DNA from: Spisula solida
Taxonomy: Eukaryota > Mollusca > Bivalvia > Venerida > Mactridae
Reading direction: 5' to 3'
Assembly: GCA_947247005.1 (NCBI GenBank)
Contig: OX365952.1
Span: forward strand, 1,510,501 to 1,574,500
Length of the DNA stretch: 64,000 nt
Shown here piece after piece: positions 1 through 10,780 of the stretch; within the stretch, counting starts at the first letter, position 1; the number at the start of each line of letters is the position of its first letter. The position numbers and the translations under genes are program-made. The notes beneath the pieces are model-generated. The model did no database searches. It was given only the letters and a program-made list of their open reading frames with translations, and was not told the DNA's origin.

Positions 1-1010
1 TTTATTTTGGAATAAATGTACAATGGGAATCGTTTGTCTACCGGCCTGGTGACGAGCATTAATGGTTAAATGTCGGGTAGATGTAATAAATGTGCTATTA
101 AGTATATCATATACTTGATTTGCTCTTTAAATTTGGCTGGCACTATAATGCATGAATACTTTGCATAGGCATTAGTTACATGCGTCTGTCGTCGCTGTTG
201 CCATAATAAATCGTTCTCCATTCCTCCTGGCATTTCTCAACACTGACTACGTCAATATCCGATTTACACAACCAGCTAGTAATTTACGTCACTTTCTCAT
301 AAATTCCGTCATCATATACCATGAATGACGTTTTGGGCTTCGTGTATATATAACGGAGTCAGTTTTCACCGGATGTATGTTTCGAGGTTAAGTGTCATAT
401 GAAAGAGGCTCGCTATATAAAATTTCCAGAACTGGTTTGATATAAGTTTATGTCAGTTGACAACTTGTTCTAGATTCTATATATTAACCTCTTGATATAT
501 CACGTGTCTTAGCTCTTGACGGCGCTATCTGGCTTTTGTCATTGTTAAACATTGACTACTAGTAAACAAACCGATAACTATCAACATGACAATCATTAAC
601 TGTGATTACATCAGATATTCATTGTTTTCCTAACCATTAATGCGCTTCAGAGAAAGCTGTTAGCTCATATGGACCATAACTTAAGACAAAACAAAATCGA
701 ATAACATGTTGTAAATAAGATTTATCGTCATGATTCCTTGTGTTTATATAACGTTGACATAAGTGACACTATGTCGTTGTTATTGTTTCAAGCACTCTAG
801 TTTCGGTGTGTTTGCATTTAAAACGATTTTGATTTGGTGGCATTTAAACGCAATTCGTCCATCAATGTCAGGTGACTATCTAGGTTCTCTTTTTACAAAA
901 TTCATGGATATATTGCATAATTCTACTGAAGTCAAATTTGATATCATAGGCTTAAATATTCTAAATATAGCCTCAACTTAGTCAGAAAATAATTTACATT
1001 CATTGAGTTT
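1..1010. other. AT-rich stretch without recognised feature
   Basis: No convincing coding exon, repeat unit or RNA gene could be recognised on either strand. Open frames are short and have no protein-like composition. Confidence 0.5.
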
Positions 1011-1015
1011 GTTTG

Positions 1016-1380
1016 TTAAAGGTGCTGCCTCACAGATTGGGCTATTTTTGTATATCGTGATTTTCCAACCTAACCAAGTATTGATGTAATTGAAAGCCAC
1101 TGATGGTTGCTTTATGAAAGTTTTGGTGCTAATAAGTAATTATAACTACTCTCGATATCGCCCACTGATTTTTTTTCTTGAAAAGAAAAAAAGCGCTAAG
1201 TTTCCTTCCAACATGCTTTGAGAATTATGTAATTCACACATAATCTAACTGTAACATCAACAAACTACAGCGTAAACATTAGTGAGGTATTTGATTTGCT
1301 TTTCGATTCATTTACACCAAATGCGAACAAATTTCAGGCAATTTAAGTAATAGTAGTGTTAATTATATAGGGTTTTAATA
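1016..1380 (+). repeat. MITE-like repeat, copy 1 (TTAAAGGTGCTGCCTCA end)
   Basis: This starts with TTAAAGGTGCTGCCTCA and ends near a TATAGGGTTTTAA segment. The same blocks occur in the same order on the opposite strand at about 33,940-34,304, and the end motif recurs at 33,787 and, inverted, near 4,790. Shared blocks include the antisense of TTGGTTAGG, a CTCGATATCG segment and a CAGGCAATTTAAGT segment. It carries no ORF, and I infer a non-autonomous DNA element or a decayed arm of one. Confidence 0.5.
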
Positions 1381-1601
1381 CCCTATAGAATTTTTGATGT
1401 AAAACTACTGCCGAAGTTTGTTAAGTTATTTTAGATGTCAGTGTGTTTGTTTAAGGGATACAAGGCAACTATAGATGTACAACGACCTTCGAAATATGAC
1501 CCTAGGACGAGTTCATTTGCTAAGGTTGAAACGATATTTACCGTTATTTTTCTGATATATTATAAATTTATCTGATAAATTCACGTTATCTTTCAAGTTG
1601 A

Positions 1602-1697
1602 CAGCGTGGCCTAGTGGTTAAGATGATCTATACGCAGAACTAGTCTGTACTCAGAACATTCTTTTTATATGGGCTGTGGGTTCGAGTTCGCTGCTAA
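1602..1697 (+). repeat. tRNA-like sequence (Leu/Ser-like layout) or SINE head
   Basis: An A-box-like GTGGCCTAGTGGTTAAG near 1,610 and a B-box-like GGGTTCGAGTTC near 1,680 are preceded and followed by short complementary ends (CAGCG and CGCTG). The distance between the boxes is longer than in most tRNAs. It could be a long-variable-arm tRNA relic or the head of a tRNA-derived SINE. It ends just before the 17-bp direct repeat of the neighbouring 1.7 kb element. A functional tRNA is unlikely. Confidence 0.35.
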
Positions 1698-1728
1698 ACT
1701 CTTTTTCACAAATTTTATTATCATAATA

Positions 1729-3426
1729 GCGGACAATACGCAGGCCGCAAGGCCTGCGGATGTCGATCCGCTTTACGATAACACGTGTGCACGTGGTTTG
1801 GTCAGAGTTTGAATTCACTAATGGATCTAAAAATTTGTGTTAAAATCCCGCACTGAAGCAAAGATACTAGAAAATGGCTGCTAATAGAATAACAAAAAAA
1901 AATAAAATGCGATATTCGGCAGCTCATAAATTTTCTTTTATTTTTTAATGATGTTTAAAAATATTCCAAACACTAGCGTAGGCCCCTGTCTAGAAAAGAA
2001 AAGATAACAATTATCAGTCTTCCATGGTTGCTATGCAACCTATCTTTTTATATGGGGAGGGCTATTTCCTAAATGTTTGGACACAAAAAAGGCAGCCATT
2101 TTTTTGCCCACTTCGGAAGGAAATTTTAACATTTTCAGTGCATAAACGATGCCACAAACTGTTATGAGACACATGATTACTCTGAGATAACGAATAAAGT
2201 CGAGCGGGAATCGTTCATATGCGCGAAATATCAACCAATATCTTAAGAAAATCTAATGAAAAAGACTCAAGTTTCGGTTATTTCCCATCGCAAGGTTTGC
2301 AATACAATTAATTAAAGTCCGTTTCGGGTATTTATGGGGAGGGCTATTTCCTAAATGTTTGGACACAAAAAAGGCAGCCATTTTTTTGCCCACTTCGGAA
2401 GGAAATTTTAACATTTTCAGTGCATAAACGATGCTACAAACTGTTATGAGACACATGATTACTCTGAGATAACGAAGTAAGTCGAGCGGGAATCGTTCAT
2501 ATGCGCGAAATATCAACCAATCTTAAGAAAATCTAATGAAAAAGACACAAGTTTCGGTTATTTCCCATCGCAAAGTTTGCAATACAATTAATTAAAGTCC
2601 GTTTCGGGTATTTACGTATCTGGAACGGACGGTGATAATCCACATCGTAGTTGTAGGTTAATTGTAAAGAAAGTAAAACAAATGCATTTTCGTAATTCCT
2701 CGCCGAGATGTAATAAAGAATCCCTCCAAAATCGTCAAAGAATATTCGCGGGATGAAGGTTGCGAAAACTAATTACATGTTGTTGTTGTCGTTATTGGAT
2801 ACAATAAAACCCGTAATTTTCCGTCAAAATCTCTTTTATGTTGTGACGATTTGCAGGGTTTATTTAACGAAAAAAGGTGATTAAGATTAAAGATGTTTGA
2901 TATTTAATCGTAATATGATTAAATGAAATGAAAATAGCCTTTTATTTTGAACAAAAGTACTATCTTGTATGCTCATGCAATCCATTAAAAAAAGATGAAA
3001 TATCAAATAAGGCCTAGAAATCAGTTGTTATCTGTGTTTATATCTAATTATTCATTTTTAAATTAGTTACCCCTGAATTCAGTAGACATAGAATTAAACA
3101 AATTAAAAAACGTGTATTATTCGTGTTCATTCGGACTGACAAACGATAGCAGGTTTGTATCGTCTTTCGTTACTTTGTACCCAATATTTCGTATCAAACC
3201 GCTATCGCGCGCTTTCTTGTGCAACGAACCGCTTCGATAGGTTGCATAGACGTAGGAAAGCGCTCGGTAGCGCCTTTTGGAAACGACTTGCTCCAGATTC
3301 GTAACTTCGTAACCAAACAATTTTTTGTGAAGTTATGCATCACCAAAAAATCCAGTACTAGATGAGCATGTTACAAATAATGTAGGACAACTGACATAGT
3401 CCGCTACATATGCTGTGCATTAGTTC
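1729..3426 (+). mobile_element. 1.7 kb ORF-less interspersed element, copy A, with 17-bp flanking direct repeat
   Basis: The same 17 bases (ATTTTATTATCATAATA) lie at 1,712-1,728 and 3,427-3,443, exactly at the borders of a segment that recurs inverted at about 35,448-36,876. The left end opens with GCGGACAATACG followed by a hairpin GCAGGCC-GCAA-GGCCTGC; the right end is GTGCATTAGTTC. No terminal inverted repeats, poly-A tail or coding region are visible. The long target-site-like duplication suggests insertion by a retrotransposition-like or recombinase route, but the family is not recognised. A partial copy lies at 60,793-61,215. Confidence 0.65.
2051..2614. repeat. Tandem duplication, about 282 bp x 2
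   Basis: The block starting TATGGGGAGGGCTATTTCC at 2,051 is repeated at 2,333 with only a few differences, and both copies end in GTTTCGGGTATTTA. The inverted copy of the element (around 36,300-36,560) has only one such block, so the duplication arose in copy A. Short open frames on the minus strand in both units are by-products of the duplication. Confidence 0.85.
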
Positions 3427-3445
3427 ATTTTATTATCATAATACT

Positions 3446-4160
3446 TGAGTTTTTTTTCATATTTTATTTAAGAAATAAAAATCTGTTCTTGTATTTTGTC
3501 GGTGAATAAAACATGGGCAGGAGTTCGGATGCGGAAAAATTAAATCACGAGTGCGTAGCACGAGTGATTTAATTTTCCGCATCCGAACGAGTGCCCGTGT
3601 TTTATTCACCGACAAAATACAAGAACAGAGTTTTTATTTCGATTCTAAATACGATAATATCCCGCACTATTTAACTGCGCGCATTCCATTTTCACCCATT
3701 TGACACTGAACATGATTCCACGCTGAAATTGAGTGGCTTATTAGCTGGTACAATTACCGCCCTCGTTAATAAAACCGACCTTCGTAATCTTCTGAAGGAA
3801 AAAAACACATTTTAAACATTGAAACAATTTTAATAACACGAGTATAGTGTATCTATGTCATGAAATGAAAAATATAAATGAATTGATTATCAGAAATTTT
3901 TATGAATCTTAATTTGGAGAGTTTATTGGAGTTTCTAAAAATAGATGCGTCATAGCTGTAACACTGGATTCTCGTGAAACTCGCGGTCCGTTAAATTTTT
4001 TTACTATAATGTTTACGTTCATTCATTCATAGATAGGTCATGTGATACGGGGCGTAAATTGTAACAGCCAATTTGTTACCATGTTTTATGGGGGTAATAA
4101 ATAATAGTTAGGTCCGCTCTTTGTTTAATGGATTAATCCGCGGATCGTGTTAGAATACTT
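3446..4160 (+). repeat. Interspersed repeat with terminal hairpin, copy 1 (inverted partner near 62.1-62.8 kb)
   Basis: From the hairpin at 3,472 to a GGATCGTGTTAGAATAC segment near 4,155, this matches 62,105-62,822 on the opposite strand. Shared blocks include CTGCGCGCATTC, a GAGTGGCTTATTAGCTGGTA block, and the sequence around the start of Alu-size region 3,760-3,800. No coding region is seen. It directly abuts the 1.7 kb element to its left, so the two families are neighbours at both ends of the window (a fragment of the 1.7 kb family also lies at 60.8-61.2 kb). Confidence 0.65.
3472..3640. repeat. Large perfect-to-near-perfect hairpin (169 bp)
   Basis: Two arms of roughly 75-80 bases are reverse complements with few mismatches, running from GAAATAAAAATCTG to its complement at 3,627-3,640. 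The tip is the GC-rich palindrome CGAGTGCGTAGCACGAG. In single-stranded form this would make a very stable cruciform. A related, internally duplicated hairpin lies at 62,624-62,818. Confidence 0.9.
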
Positions 4161-4552
4161 AATGAATAATAAAATTATGTTTAAGGTTTAATACAAAGTT
4201 GCTTTGTTTCGTTTATTTTATGATTTTAGCTCGCCCTAGATATTGTATTTATTTCTCAGATGACAATCGGGTTGAATTACAAACTATTGTCATCATTGGA
4301 TTTGCTGAAATTTGAATTGGAATCACCACTCTAAGAATATGCTGTAGAAACGTCAACATTAATAAGCGTTTACTCTGGTAATACAAGGAGCACAGTTTGG
4401 GTGACCGTTGACCGATTTTTCTGTTCAACAGTCTTGACGCGGGAATGTTTTCAATGATTAAAATACAAAATAAATAGATATATTTTAGAAATATATATAA
4501 AATAGACATGCACGCGAATGTTTTATTTAGCAAACTTTAAAAAATATTCAAA

Positions 4553-4630
4553 ATGGGTGGAATTCGAACTCAAGCAAAAAATCTACTTAGATTCATAAGC
4601 AGTAGCTTAGCCTACTGCGCCATAGAGGAC
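4553..4630 (-). repeat. tRNA-like sequence or SINE head (minus strand)
   Basis: Read on the minus strand there is an A-box-like GGCGCAGTAGGCTAAGC and, about 40 bases later, a B-box-like GAGTTCGAATTCC. Acceptor ends do not pair well, so this is more likely a tRNA-derived SINE head or a tRNA pseudogene than a working gene. Confidence 0.35.
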
Positions 4631-4699
4631 GATGTAAGCTACAATTTCAAATTATATATTTCTATTCCAAACACACCCCTTTTATCTGGATTATTTTAT

Positions 4700-4797
4700 T
4701 ATTAAAAGTACAGTTACGCCCGAACTATTGTGGTTTATCTATATACAAATATTACGCGAATATTTGACAATAATATGTGAGGCAGTCCCTTTAATGA
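4700..4797 (-). repeat. Fragment of the GGTGCTGCCTCA MITE-like family
   Basis: On the minus strand the sequence runs from TTAAAGGGACTGCCTCACAT through CAAATATTCGCGTAAT, matching the left arm of the element at 33,787-33,900 in order and spacing. Confidence 0.45.
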
Positions 4798-4799
4798 AA

Positions 4800-6365
4800 G
4801 TTTAAATATGAAGTAATATGCTTGACCGATACATGTACAATAATTCTGGTTACCATACTTACATTCAATTTTTTTTTCTATAATATAAGAAAATAAACGA
4901 ATGATCATCATTAATTTGAGTCATATTTTAATAAATTGCAAAATCAAAAAATCGAAATGTCTCTCCAAGTGTTAATATCATTAAGTGTATAACAATGTTT
5001 ATTACATTTTGAAATTTATCACATATCGGGTTCTAATGCATTTTACAAGACAATTGTGACCGCTCCACAAAATTACCCTTTTCAGACGCAAGTCGGTACA
5101 TTTCGACGTAGTTTCGCAAGCGTTGTGCGATAACTAAAACCCTACAACAATTGTGAAAAGGGTTTATGTAAGTATGCGTTGGATAAAATAAATTACAATT
5201 CGAAACTTGTTACACAATTGGTTGCTATGACTTTTCATACTGTAAATCATTATTACCCTGCCGAACATGGCTCATGTTACATTTTGCAAACTGCATTACA
5301 AAACGGGTAATAACAAAGCATTTTCACTTATATGTAAGTTAATTGTCCGAATGTATCTGCTATGGTTGTATGTCGATAAATCTCGATATTTAATGTTTGC
5401 TGGTGGGTAATGAGGTAACTTTATCATGATGCTCACCAAACAGCCGTCGGTTTTTTGTCTAACGCATCTAAATCTAGCTCTTGATTGCTTCCGATACTAA
5501 GGGACATGTTGACTGTTCTTTGTGTTTGTACTTTTAAGGCGTGTCATTACAGATGAATTGTTAGCACCCTTACATAAGAAACATTACGTTTCTAAACTAG
5601 ACTGCTAAATGATCAACGCCCACATACTGACACACCGAACATTTTGATAAAGATACATTATCAACATTTGTCTACATATTCAGTTAGAAGTGTCAAATGA
5701 CGATTTTTGTTAAAACCGCGAAGGGCAGTTTATCATTCTCCAGCGAATCAAAAGAGAAACCTAATAAGCATACGAAACGTAATGAGTAACAGTGGGGTAG
5801 GGGGAACATCTATTTGAAGAGGGGGTAAAGAACTGACTACTGATTGACTACTAGTATTAAAATGCGTCAAAGGAGAAGACAATACCGTTTAACTCTGCGT
5901 TTAAAATCCTTTTGGTAGATACGAACATTTTGGTGCAATAAAAATACTAAAATAGGCAGAACAAATAATAAAATACCCATATTTGAACCTTTAAAATTGG
6001 GGAAGACTATTATGTGTCGGGACAACGTCGGTCAATTCCAGATCAGACAGTATTAGATTATTTTTATTGGCAGGAATTGTCTCGACCGAGGAGTATAAAA
6101 CTGTTTATGATTTGCTTTCAATGGATTATGAGGATTTTTTAGTGAAAATAACAGTGAAATACCACTTTGTAATTTTCACTGTTTTGAAGCTGGTTGCAGT
6201 ATCATGCAGAAAAAGAATCGTAACGTCAACGGCGCCGGGCTTTAAAATATGCGTAACGTCATCATGACGTCATAATTCTCACGCCGTGACATTCCTATTT
6301 CGACGTGATTTCTCCAATTAAGCCAATTAAGGCACACTTTTAAGAAATTGAGGCATATAATAAAC
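4800..6365. other. Unassigned AT-rich intergenic sequence
   Basis: No coding exon or named repeat was recognised. A short imperfect inverted pair (CCCTTTTCAGA near 5,086 and GTGAAAAGGG near 5,152) is present. Confidence 0.4.
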
Positions 6366-6370
6366 AGAAA

Positions 6371-6525
6371 ATTTGTTGTTTTTTTGTGTAAGATCAATTT
6401 TATTTTACTCGTGATCACAGAAAATTAAATTTTCACTCGTGGCTAAGCCACCCGTGAAAAAATTTATTTTCTATGATCGATCACTCGGTGAAACAAAATT
6501 CGATCTTATACCAAAATCAACAAAT
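6371..6525. repeat. Large imperfect hairpin (about 155 bp)
   Basis: Arms ATTTGTTG...TAAGATC at 6,371 and GATCTTATAC...CAACAAAT at 6,525 are complementary with scattered mismatches. The tip contains CTCGTGGCTAAGCCACCCGTG-like sequence, i.e. a GC-rich palindrome inside AT-rich arms. The design matches the hairpins at 3,472, 11,411, 46,116 and 62,624. Confidence 0.8.
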
Positions 6526-7250
6526 ATTCTCTATTAAATGTCGAATATTTCGATGTGAGTGGCGCTGCTAGAGAATATTCCAAATCTCTTTCGTTCAACT
6601 TGAAAATGGTCGGACAAAGAGTAATATAACTTAAGTGACTGACAATAAATGCATACCAGTTTCGTATTCCAAGAAAAGAATAATTACCGAAATCGAATGA
6701 AATAAAATTCCAATAATATCAGAGCGAAATGGAAGAGTGTTGTACAGTTGTCAAGCTCAAACATAGCGGTGTACTAAGAAAGTTGTGACGCTGACGAAAA
6801 TCCGAAGGAATATAAGATTATTTTACAGTTGTTAATATTCCAACAGAGTTGTGTACTAAGGAACTTGTGATGTTGATAAATATATGGTGTGAACTAAACA
6901 TTAAAAACACAAGTCCTTTACAAAATATAATAATACAATATATAGCTGAGCAGTGCCCTTGTGTGATAATCACCCCGATATGATGATAATTACCAGATAG
7001 CACTAGCACAAAGGCACTGGTTAGTCATGTAGTATTCATTAAATATTGGTGTATGTGCTCAGACGTTTGTCATTCCCCTAAAATATTGTCAGCCATTTTA
7101 ACACCTAAGACCAAATTACATTGTACCCAAAATAGTTGACATTTCTTTCTTTCGAGCCAGTACTAGTTGAAACCAATCGTGTAATACGTTAAAGTCTTAA
7201 TTGAATCTCGTCTTCCATTCTGTTTTCTGATAAAGATACATGCTGTATGT
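6526..7250. other. Unassigned intergenic sequence
   Basis: No recognisable exon or repeat family was found. Short open frames on the minus strand lack protein-like features. Confidence 0.4.
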
Positions 7251-7559
7251 TCAATACGAGAGGTGTTTAACTTATAATTGAACAAAACAGAACATCCGAT
7301 TGTGTCATACTAACACAATAAAATCGATTAGTGTTAAACAATGACAGAAAATGTGTAACGTAGTATGTACACACATTTTGTATCATAGTTGCATTATTTA
7401 CTAACCAAAATCAACTATCTTGTTGAGGGCGTTGATTTTGGATTTTTAAGACAAATAAGACAATCAGTAACATTTGACATAATATTATGAAGGGTGATAC
7501 GCGTTCCCATGCTTGTTTTGGCGAAATGACATCAAATATGACACCTGTCGTAGTAGCGC

Positions 7560-7985
7560 ATGATTTGACCTAGTGACCTCACACTTGACCTAGATTATGT
7601 TGAGATGATCATTGTGACCAGTTTTCATAACGATTAGGCTAAAATGGTGACCTCTAGTGACTACACAAGGATTACCTACGGATTTGATCAAGTTACCTAG
7701 TTTTTGACCCAGGATGACCAATATCAAACTTAGATTGCGTTAAAATAATCATTGTGACAAAGTTTCTTAAAGATAAGGCCAAAATTGTGACCTCTGGTGA
7801 CTATACAAGGGTTTTCTATGATTTGACATTGTGACCTAGTTTTTGACCTGGATGACCCAATATCAAACTTGACCTATATTTTTTGTGATGATCATCGTGA
7901 CCAAGTTTCATAAAGATTATGCCAAAATTGTGACATCTAGTGTCTACACAAGCAAATTATTGACGGACGGACGACGGACGAATAT
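7560..7985 (+). repeat. Degenerate tandem array, about 140-bp unit, about 3 copies
   Basis: Successive units share TGATCATTGTGACCA (starting near 7,606, 7,745 and 7,888), TTTCATAA-GAT, GTGACCTCTAGTGACTACACAA and TGACCTAGTTTTTGACC. The array ends in a short GACGGACGGACG run. This phrase-like repeat is of a type common between bivalve genes. It is non-coding. Confidence 0.75.
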
Positions 7986-8382
7986 TAATCACAAAAGCTC
8001 TATCTGTCACTTTGTGACAGGTAAGCTAAAAATCACCAAAATTGTCGAAACTTGCAATCGCCGTGCCCATTGGTTCTGTAATATATAGGACAAATCCAAT
8101 AAGCAAAAGTTGGATGGCAGCAATGTTGTAAGTATCAATAGCAACTTTCAATCGAATTATTTCGAAAATGTTAGATGCAGAGTTTCAGAAAAATGTGGTG
8201 TTCGTTAGCTCAATGCCAAGCACAACAAAGAGAGCATACAATGGTCGTGGAGGCTGTATATGCGACAACGGAACGGTATTTGGAAACAATGTTGCGCATC
8301 TGCGGAGTTAATGTTTTATAATAGAGGAAATTATGATACAGACAGAGTCTGCTATTTTAGAAGGGTCATGGTGATAAGCATA

Positions 8383-8532
8383 AGTTAGTTGTAATTTATT
8401 GTACTTTTCGACGGCTTGGACGTGGGCGGATCTGCGCTTGTTTAGTTGGGCATTGTGCTTTGTGTGTTTTTAATGTTTTCTGTGCTCGGCTGGTTAAGTT
8501 GAGTGCTGCCTTCCCTGTCTGACTTAATATAC
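8383..8532 (+). repeat. Dispersed repeat P (ACTTTTCGACAGCTTGGAC family), copy 1
   Basis: This runs from AGTTGTAATTTATT through TTTTCGACGGCTTGGACGTG, GGGCATTGTGCTTTGTGTG and CTGCCTTCCCTGTCTGACTT. Three other copies are present: 27,098-27,265 (+), 28,738-28,980 (+) and 63,640-63,885 (-). This copy carries one internal unit, while the 28.7 and 63.7 kb copies carry two. Confidence 0.8.
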
Positions 8533-8675
8533 TCTTTTTTAGTTAAGCTTGGTGTGTTCGCGGCCATTTTCATGACATGGCTTTGTGTTTCATATAATGG
8601 AAAAACGGAACTCAATATGATTGAAAAGGGTAAAAAAGTGAACACATATTTTATTTATGCCAAAGGTTTATAAGT

Positions 8676-8718
8676 TATATATATATATATATGTATATAT
8701 ATATACCTATATATACAT
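8676..8718. repeat. TA-rich microsatellite
   Basis: An alternating TA tract with single-base interruptions (G and CC). Confidence 0.9.
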
Positions 8719-8819
8719 TAGTATCCACAATTAAATTTCGTTGTGAATTAATGAAAATACTGGATGTTCAATTATATTCAAATATAAGTTGAACACCATT
8801 AGTATAACAAACAGGAAAT

Positions 8820-9240
8820 CACAATTTATGAAAACCACAAGCCCCATTTAGTGTAGATTATGTCCATTGGAGATTACACATGCACAATGTATGTACATGC
8901 ATATTTTGAGGAAAATAGTGACTCATTGAAGAAACGACTGGTTTTACTGCTATGGTATTTCAAATGGAATAATATCTAAACATCCCCTATAAATACCTCT
9001 AAATCATTCACTAATCAAAACTAGTCCCAAATCGGGGGTAACTTGTCTTTCTAAATTTATAACGATGTCTGCTCCTTTTTAAGTTGTAATAAATATATTT
9101 ATGAAAACGTCGGTCAGGAAAAGTATATGAGCCAGTCTCCAGGAAAAACTGCTATTTTGACGAAAATATTGATTTTAAGATTTTCCATAGTATTACAGGA
9201 TAATGTTAAATAAGCAAATTGCAAAAGAAATTATGTTAGT
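8820..9240. other. Unassigned intergenic sequence
   Basis: No exon or repeat family was recognised between the TIR element and the mariner relic. Confidence 0.4.
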
Positions 9241-9241
9241 T

Positions 9242-10247
9242 CGAGGGGTGATCCAGAATTACGTGGACTTTTGCTGTAGAAAGTTTATTTTAGGTCAGAT
9301 CGGTATACACGCGCGACTTTTATCTATTATTGACATAAAATTAACAAATATCTGAAAACAATTTTTTGCATCAACAGTTATACGCTACCATGGCAACACA
9401 TAAAAGTTTTTTGCGGATCAACACAGATTTTTTCAGTAAAACGTGTTACGGTATTGCTGATTGTTACTGTGTTTCTTCATTTAGAAATTCAGAAATATGG
9501 CATCATGTTGTCTAATATTGTATCGACAACTGAGAGAAATTTTAAAGTACAATTCGATGTAGTCGTCATATTATGAATATATATGTAACTGTTGTCATAT
9601 CATAATTAACGTCAATAATGACGTCACAAAATTTCATTTACACTCGCATAACCATGTAATTCTTTGTACAGCTAGGAAAACCCCCAAATGCAGACGAAAG
9701 AAATGTTGGAGAAATAAAGTATTAGACATATTGTATCACAGCCACTTATTTTTAAATGGCATAGACGTTTTAAAGAAGACCTGGATGACGTGACAGGTCA
9801 TGCGGTTAGAGGTAAAAACCCGACGTTGACTGGATTGGTGCTTACGTTGGTCAGAATCAACCATTCATGACATTAGTGGGAAAATATTATCTTGCAGGAC
9901 TGGTACCGTTACAGTTAGGTAACTATTGACAGGACGATTAGATATGCATACAATAAGAGCATAATGAGTGAGGGAAAATAAAGAACAGTTGATTAACAGT
10001 GTTCAAAAGCATCATGAAATGATACAGGCGTGGGGGCGACGTCGTACGTCATTTCTGAGCTGCCCCGCGATTCATAACCATACCCTCTTACAGACGCTGT
10101 ATTTACATTATTTATTATCATATCCACATGAAATTTGGTATACTTGTGCAGTAAGTATTAATATTAGTTTGTTCACAGATTTGTAAATGCAAGTATAGCG
10201 GTTTTTGAATTAGAGCAAAAGTCCACGTAATTCTGGATCACCCCTCG
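9242..10247 (+). mobile_element. Mariner-type transposon relic with perfect 34-bp inverted ends
   Basis: The first 34 bases (starting CGAGGGGTGATCCAGAATTA) and the last 34 are perfect reverse complements. TA follows the right end, and a mutated TT sits at the left. At 9,757-9,870 one frame reads WHRRFKEDLDDVTGHAVRGK and then NPTLTGLVLTL, which resembles the start of mariner transposases, where an R/H-R-F-K-x-G/D-x-x-D-V motif precedes the first linker. The frame then meets stops and shifts, and no DDE catalytic core is seen. At about 1.0 kb the element is shorter than an autonomous mariner (about 1.3 kb), so it is internally deleted and dead. Confidence 0.75.
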
Positions 10248-10780
10248 TATCTTGAGTTTTAAGGAATCCCTATTCGGTGCTTTTTGTGTGACGTCGCAAA
10301 CGTCATTCAAACGTTATTCGACGTAACTGAAATAATTATTTCATTATTACACCATTTGATCAATTCTTGACATAAATTGTTCAAAATAGTACCAAATTAT
10401 ATAATTATGTTTCACTTTTCAAAATATATATCAAAATCGAAATTGTTTGCATTCAGAGAAAGGCTACTTCTGTTTTAAACAACTAAATCCTCGTTTTTCT
10501 CAATCAAAGTACTTTTCTGAAATTGTCTGTCTACTATAATAGCTTTACAGAAATTTAAATTTTCCCTGGTGGTGTTAATGCTAAATTATGAATGTCATGT
10601 TTTGAAGAAACATTGTTTATTGCCACCATAACTACGAATGTTATTGTGTTTATAGAATGTTTAGGGTTTATTAAATTAATGTAAGAGCTGAAATTCGAGG
10701 ACATTAGATAAGGGTTTGCCACGCAGCACCACAGGCAAACGGTGGCGTAAATGTTCAAAACCTTACACTAGTATGAAATA

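Larger units (their letters stand above)
7255..8804 (+). mobile_element. Element with mariner-like inverted ends (GTTCAACTTATATTTGAACA family), copy 1
   Basis: The left end (TACGAG then AGGTGTTTAACTTATAATTG) and the inverted right end near 8,770-8,804 (GGTGTTCAACTTATATTTGA when read inward) form imperfect terminal inverted repeats of about 35 bases with TA at the outer borders. The first 200 bases recur on the opposite strand at about 32,880-33,103, inside a second member of the family. No transposase reading frame survives. The interior now holds a 140-bp tandem array, one copy of another dispersed repeat, and a TA microsatellite. Confidence 0.5.

Noticed and set aside
1729..3426. Helitron interpretation of the 1.7 kb element because of its end hairpin
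   Set aside because: The end does not read CTRR after the hairpin, and a 17-bp flanking duplication is not expected for Helitrons.
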